Source of the DNA: an uncultured Altererythrobacter sp.
Lineage (GTDB): Bacteria; Pseudomonadota; Alphaproteobacteria; Sphingomonadales; Sphingomonadaceae
Assembly (NCBI GenBank): GCA_946886565.1
Contig: CAMPIX010000002.1
Coordinates: 1-64,000, forward strand
Reading direction: 5' to 3'
DNA: 64,000 bases
Translations under genes and position numbers: made by a program
Shown: piece after piece, positions 60,642-64,000 of the stretch
How the letters are laid out: each line of letters begins with the position of its first letter
How positions within the stretch are numbered: the first letter of the stretch is position 1
Notes under the pieces: model-generated
What the model was told of the DNA's origin: nothing
The model's database searches: none
The model's input: only the letters and a program-made list of their open reading frames with translations

Positions 60642-61966
60642 AACAGTTCGATTCGATGCTCGGCGAACTGGCGATGCCGCCGGTCGACCTCGAGCCGCGC
60701 CGCTTCGGCCGCGTGACCGCGTGCGACGGCGGCCTGATCGAAGTCAGCGGGCTGTCGGTCCCGATCGGCGGGCTGTGCCGGATCGACGACGGCAAGGGCG
60801 CGACGCTCACCGCCGAGGCGATCGGCTTCCGCAACGGGCGCACGATGATGATGATGCTCGGCGACAGCGTCTTGCTGCGCCCCGGCGTTCCGGTGCGGCC
60901 CGAAGGGCGCCCGGGAATGCTGCCGGTCGGCCCGGCCTATCTCGGCCGCGCGGTCGACGGGCTCGGCGATCCGATCGACGGGGGCCCGCCCTTGCACTCG
61001 ATGGCCGAATGGCCGGCGGGCGGCAAGCGCGTCGGTGCACTCGACCGCGCAAGTGTGCGCGAGCCGTTCGATACCGGGATCCGCTCGCTCAACGCGCTGA
61101 CCACGTTCGGCGTCGGCCAGCGGGTGGGCATCATGGCCGGCTCGGGCGTGGGCAAGTCGGTGCTGATCGACATGATCGCGCACGGCGCCGAAGCGGATGT
61201 GGTCGTGGTCGGCCTGATCGGCGAGCGCGCGCGTGAAGTCTCCGATTTCGTCGAGCGCCATATGCGCGGCGATGCCGCCGCGCGCACCGCGGTGGTCGCG
61301 GTCCCCGCCGATCACGCCGCGAACCTGCGGCTGCGCGGGGCGCTGCTCGCGACTTCGCTCGCCGAATATTTCCGCGCGCAGGGGCTGCGCGTGCTGCTGA
61401 TCCAGGACAGCCTGACCCGCATCGCGCACGCGGCGCGCGAGATCGGCATCCTGCTCGGCGAACCCGGCGCGGCAAGAGGCTATCCGCCCTCCGCGCTCTC
61501 GACGCTGACCAAGCTGGTCGAACGCGCGGGCAATTCGGCCGAGAGCGGCGGCTCGATCACCGGCATTTACACCGTGCTCGCCGACGGCGACGACCAGAAC
61601 GATCCGGTGGTCGACACCGCGCGATCGATCCTCGACGGGCATATCGTGCTCTCGCGCGATCTCGCGCAGCGCGGGCAGTACCCGGCGGTCGACGTCGGCG
61701 CTTCGCTGAGCCGCGTGATGAGCGACGTCGCCGATCCGCGTCAGAATGCGCTCGCGCGCAAGCTGCGCGCGCTCGTCTCGGCTTACGAGAGCAATCGCGA
61801 TCTGCTGCTGATGGGTGCCTATCGCGCCGGGGCCGATCCGCTGATCGACCGCGGCATCGCACTCCATCCGCAGATTTCCGCCTTCCTCAAGCAGGAAACG
61901 GGCGAGCGGATTTCGCTTCACCAGTCGATGGCCGACCTGGAAGCTCTGGTCGGCAATGACGAGTGA
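60635..61966 (+). CDS. fliI: Flagellum-specific ATPase FliI
   Basis: A 443-residue F1-beta-like ATPase that powers or assists export. Walker A is GSGVGKSVL, Walker B is LRVLLIQDSLTR, and EPGAARGYPPSALSTLTKLVERAG is the family signature. GTG 60635 overlaps the fliH stop; ATG 60656 is an alternative that shortens the protein by seven residues. It is followed by fliJ with a 4-bp overlap. Confidence 0.95.
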   Translation: MLKQFDSMLGELAMPPVDLEPRRFGRVTACDGGLIEVSGLSVPIGGLCRIDDGKGATLTAEAIGFRNGRTMMMMLGDSVLLRPGVPVRPEGRPGMLPVGPAYLGRAVDGLGDPIDGGPPLHSMAEWPAGGKRVGALDRASVREPFDTGIRSLNALTTFGVGQRVGIMAGSGVGKSVLIDMIAHGAEADVVVVGLIGERAREVSDFVERHMRGDAAARTAVVAVPADHAANLRLRGALLATSLAEYFRAQGLRVLLIQDSLTRIAHAAREIGILLGEPGAARGYPPSALSTLTKLVERAGNSAESGGSITGIYTVLADGDDQNDPVVDTARSILDGHIVLSRDLAQRGQYPAVDVGASLSRVMSDVADPRQNALARKLRALVSAYESNRDLLLMGAYRAGADPLIDRGIALHPQISAFLKQETGERISLHQSMADLEALVGNDE

Positions 61967-62394
61967 CGATGACGAGTGACAGGGGCCGCCTGCGCCGCGC
62001 GGCGCTGATCGAACGCATGCGCTCGGCCGAGCACCGCCAGGCCGCGGCCGAGGCGCATCGTGCCGAAGCCGTGCGCCAGAAGCTCGAGCAATTGTCCGAG
62101 CGCACGCGCTCGCTCTCGCAGCTCTACGCACTGCGCGACACCTCGCGCGACGGGGCGGACCTGCGCAGCGCGAGCCTGCTCGGCAACCACCTGCACGATC
62201 TGGGCGCCACCGCCGCGAGACAGGCCGCCGATGCCCGGCGCGAGGCAGACGACCGCCTGGCCGACCTCGCAGTCGCCGACCGCCGGTTGCAGAAGGCCGA
62301 GGAAGGCCGCCGCGATCTCGCCCGCGCGATCGTCGAGCGCGCCGCGAAACAGGACCAGATTCCTTCAAGGAAAACTGGCACGCATCTTGAATAG
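61963..62394 (+). CDS. fliJ: Flagellar export chaperone FliJ
   Basis: A 143-residue, almost wholly coiled-coil protein (AALIERMRSAEHRQAAAEAHRAEAVRQKLEQLSERTRSL). Identification relies on size, helical character and position directly after fliI. GTG 61963 or ATG 61969 could start it. A possible sigma-54 promoter for fliK lies within its last codons. Confidence 0.8.
   Translation: MTMTSDRGRLRRAALIERMRSAEHRQAAAEAHRAEAVRQKLEQLSERTRSLSQLYALRDTSRDGADLRSASLLGNHLHDLGATAARQAADARREADDRLADLAVADRRLQKAEEGRRDLARAIVERAAKQDQIPSRKTGTHLE
62376..62391 (+). promoter_or_regulatory. Possible sigma-54 promoter upstream of fliK
   Basis: TGGCACG-CATC-TTGAA has a perfect -24 half and the right spacing, but the -12 GC is GA. 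It lies 51 bp before the fliK start, and a dense group of FlbD-like half-sites lies about 265-350 bp downstream. It is a candidate only. Confidence 0.35.
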
Positions 62395-62426
62395 ATCGGG
62401 GGACAGCAACCGCACACGGCAGGCCG

Positions 62427-63833
62427 ATGATCTCCCAGCTACTTTCCAAGGCGAAGCTTCCCTCGATCTTCGATCTCGGCGCCGCCGTGCCCGCAGAGGG
62501 CGGCGATGGCGGCAAGACCGGTGGTTTCTCCTCGCTTCTCAATGCGCTGGGCGGGCCGTCCTCGGAGGCCGCGAGCGCAGCGATGGCGTCCCTCGAAGGC
62601 GAAACTCCTGCCGCCGTGGCCGCGGTCACGCTTGCATCGCCCGGCGAGGGCGGTTTGCCGGCAGCTGCGGTTGCCGCAACCGGCAAGACTTTGCCGCTTG
62701 CGCTGCCGGTGCTTGCCGTTCCGGCAACGGGGGAGGGCGATCCGGCCGATCCCACGCTTTCGCTCGCGGCCACGTCGGAGATTCCGAACCCGGCTTCTCC
62801 CGAGACCGCCGGCGAGGGTGAGGCGCAGGACAGCGAGAAGGCCGTCGTGGCCGTGGTCGAGGCGACCGCCGTCGCCGCGATACTCTCGAACCAGCTCCCG
62901 TCGCAGGCGACGGCCATCACGGCCGACAAGGCGGCTTCCGCAGCCGCCACCGCCCAGTCGGCGACGCGCGCATTTGTCACGCCTCTCCCGCTTCGTCCGG
63001 TCAACGACCGCGCGAGCGCGTCGGCCATCGCAGCGCCCGCGCGCAGCGAGCCGGCTCCCGCACCGTCGGTTGCGCTTCAGGTCGCGCCGCTGCCCGCGAA
63101 TGGCGATCAGCAAGCAACGCCTCGCGACGCGCTCGCTGCCGCCAGGGGTGCCGACGCATCCGCCGTCGAACGCGGCGCCGCGAACGCGGGTGACCGCTCG
63201 GCGCAGCGCGATCCCTCGGGCGAACAGCGCGCGGCGCCCGAACTCGCCGCCAGGCCGGCTGCCAAGGCCACGGCGGAGACGGCCCCGATTCAGTTCTCGC
63301 CGGCGCAGTCGGCCACCACAGCTCCGGTTGTCGCGCAGGCGTCGGCCGAGCCCGCAACCGACGGCGTGCGGCCTTTCGCAGCCGAGCGTCCGGGGTTCGA
63401 AACCCAGGTCGCCCGCGAACTGAGCCGGATCGTCGACAGCCTTTCGGCCGCACGTGAGGCGCTCGCCGCCAAGACCGCCACGCTTGCCTTCGACCACGCC
63501 GACTTCGGCGAGCTCTCGCTCCGCTTCGACCAGCGCCGCGATGGCCAGCTCGCGGTCCAGCTTTCTGCCGCCGACCCCGACGCGCACCGCGCGGTCGCGG
63601 CTGCAGTCGCCGAGCGTCCGGCCTTCGCGCAGACCGACACGGGCGCGAACTCGCAGCAGCAGGGGCAGACCGCGGCCAACGGTTCGGCACGCGGCGCGGC
63701 CGGCGAGCGCGAAGGCAATGCGGCGGGCAACAATGCGGCGCGCCAGGACCGCAACGAACAGCAGCGCGGCCAGCAGGCCCGCGCCGACGACACCAACCGG
63801 GGCGGCGCGGGCCGCTCGGGCATTTTCGCCTGA
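62427..63833 (+). CDS. fliK: Flagellar hook-length control protein FliK
   Basis: A 468-residue, Ala/Pro-rich protein. The N-terminal 300 residues are low complexity and act as the ruler. The C-terminal conserved domain is about 325-400 (LSRIVDSLSAAREALAAKTATLAFDHADFGELSLRFDQRRDGQLAVQLSAADPDAHRAVAAAV). Its tail is rich in Gln/Asn/Arg. It follows fliJ by 32 bp and precedes fliL. Confidence 0.88.
   Translation: MISQLLSKAKLPSIFDLGAAVPAEGGDGGKTGGFSSLLNALGGPSSEAASAAMASLEGETPAAVAAVTLASPGEGGLPAAAVAATGKTLPLALPVLAVPATGEGDPADPTLSLAATSEIPNPASPETAGEGEAQDSEKAVVAVVEATAVAAILSNQLPSQATAITADKAASAAATAQSATRAFVTPLPLRPVNDRASASAIAAPARSEPAPAPSVALQVAPLPANGDQQATPRDALAAARGADASAVERGAANAGDRSAQRDPSGEQRAAPELAARPAAKATAETAPIQFSPAQSATTAPVVAQASAEPATDGVRPFAAERPGFETQVARELSRIVDSLSAAREALAAKTATLAFDHADFGELSLRFDQRRDGQLAVQLSAADPDAHRAVAAAVAERPAFAQTDTGANSQQQGQTAANGSARGAAGEREGNAAGNNAARQDRNEQQRGQQARADDTNRGGAGRSGIFA
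62655..62727. promoter_or_regulatory. Cluster of six FlbD-like half-sites inside fliK, with one full palindrome
   Basis: TTGCCG or CGGCAA occurs at 62655, 62671, 62681, 62691, 62713 and 62722. The pair at 62681-62696 (CGGCAA-GACT-TTGCCG) is a perfect-arm palindrome like that at 44110. The in-frame Leu-Pro codons are TTG CCG, using a leucine codon that is infrequent in this GC-rich window, which suggests the DNA sequence itself is under selection. Confidence 0.45.
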
Positions 63834-63863
63834 TCGGCGGCCATTTTCACCGGGGACACTGGA

Positions 63864-64000
63864 ATGAGTGACAAGAAAGACAAGAAGGAAAAGACGGGCA
63901 AGGGCAAGGGTCTGCTCAAGCTCGCGCTGGTCGGCATCGTGCTCGCCGGCGCCGGGGGCGGAACGGTGTTCGGCCTGATGGCTGCGGGCGTGATCCAGAC
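63864..64000 (+). CDS. fliL: Flagellar basal-body-associated protein FliL, 3' end beyond the window
   Basis: The first 45 residues are visible. A lysine-rich start (MSDKKDKKEKTGKGKG) is followed by a membrane helix (LLKLALVGIVLAGAGGGTVFGLMAAGV). This basic-tail-plus-single-helix layout after fliK is typical of FliL, which supports the stator at the motor. GGGGACACTGGA precedes the ATG. The gene is cut at the window edge. Confidence 0.85.
   Translation, partial: MSDKKDKKEKTGKGKGLLKLALVGIVLAGAGGGTVFGLMAAGVIQ

Overview
The window is high-GC DNA from an alphaproteobacterium, most likely of order Sphingomonadales and close to the Erythrobacteraceae. That placement rests on the protein style, the gene arrangement, the split glycine decarboxylase gene gcvPB, a FliA/FlgM plus sigma-54/FlbD flagellar hierarchy, and short GC-rich intergenic inverted repeats common in sphingomonads. 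The left end (about 1-92) is a cytosine homopolymer that looks like a contig-end artefact.

Region 1 (1635-20905) is the most unusual part. A CHASE2-type adenylate cyclase and a small exported protein are followed by four translationally coupled genes: a roughly five-heme cytochrome c, a lipoprotein with two GlcG/HbpS-like domains, a predicted outer-membrane beta-barrel, and a 1355-residue decaheme cytochrome ending in an LVIVD-type beta-propeller. Converging on them is a second four-gene operon: a cytoplasmic flavoprotein fused to two cyclic-nucleotide-binding domains and a four-cluster ferredoxin module, a cytochrome-b-like membrane protein, a single-pass protein with a cytoplasmic FHA domain and a periplasmic decaheme domain, and a class III (CpdA-like) phosphodiesterase. 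A CcmI/NrfG-like cytochrome c maturation gene is divergent from it. Together they could form a trans-envelope electron conduit with 24 CXXCH hemes, plus one atypical site, whose cytoplasmic end is gated by cAMP or cGMP. I know of no described system with this composition.

Region 2 (20944-28566) has an Nmad3-like gene and then a valine-degradation cluster on the minus strand: isobutyryl-CoA dehydrogenase, enoyl-CoA hydratase, 3-hydroxyisobutyryl-CoA hydrolase, mmsB and mmsA, with two small lipoproteins between. Region 3 (28707-37875) holds an SDR/zinc alcohol dehydrogenase/SRPBCC operon, tRNA-Gly(CCC), a DUF1289 gene, a cobalamin-riboswitch-controlled btuFCD-like importer, and a convergent two-component pair.

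Region 4 (37915-64000) is a large flagellar locus. On the minus strand lie fliA, flhA, a lytic transglycosylase, flgN, flgM, flgA and an extra ExbB/ExbD-like pair. On the plus strand lie flgBCDEFGHIJKL, motA, motB, a methyltransferase, then flbD and fliEFGHIJKL, running off the right edge. Flagellin is on the minus strand beside flbD. Sigma-54 promoters precede flgB, flgA and the transglycosylase gene. A recurrent 16-bp palindrome (CGGCAA-N4-TTGCCG) lies near them and inside fliK, and is a strong candidate for the FlbD operator. A sigma-28-type promoter precedes flagellin, giving a sigma-54/FlbD to FliA/FlgM to flagellin cascade.
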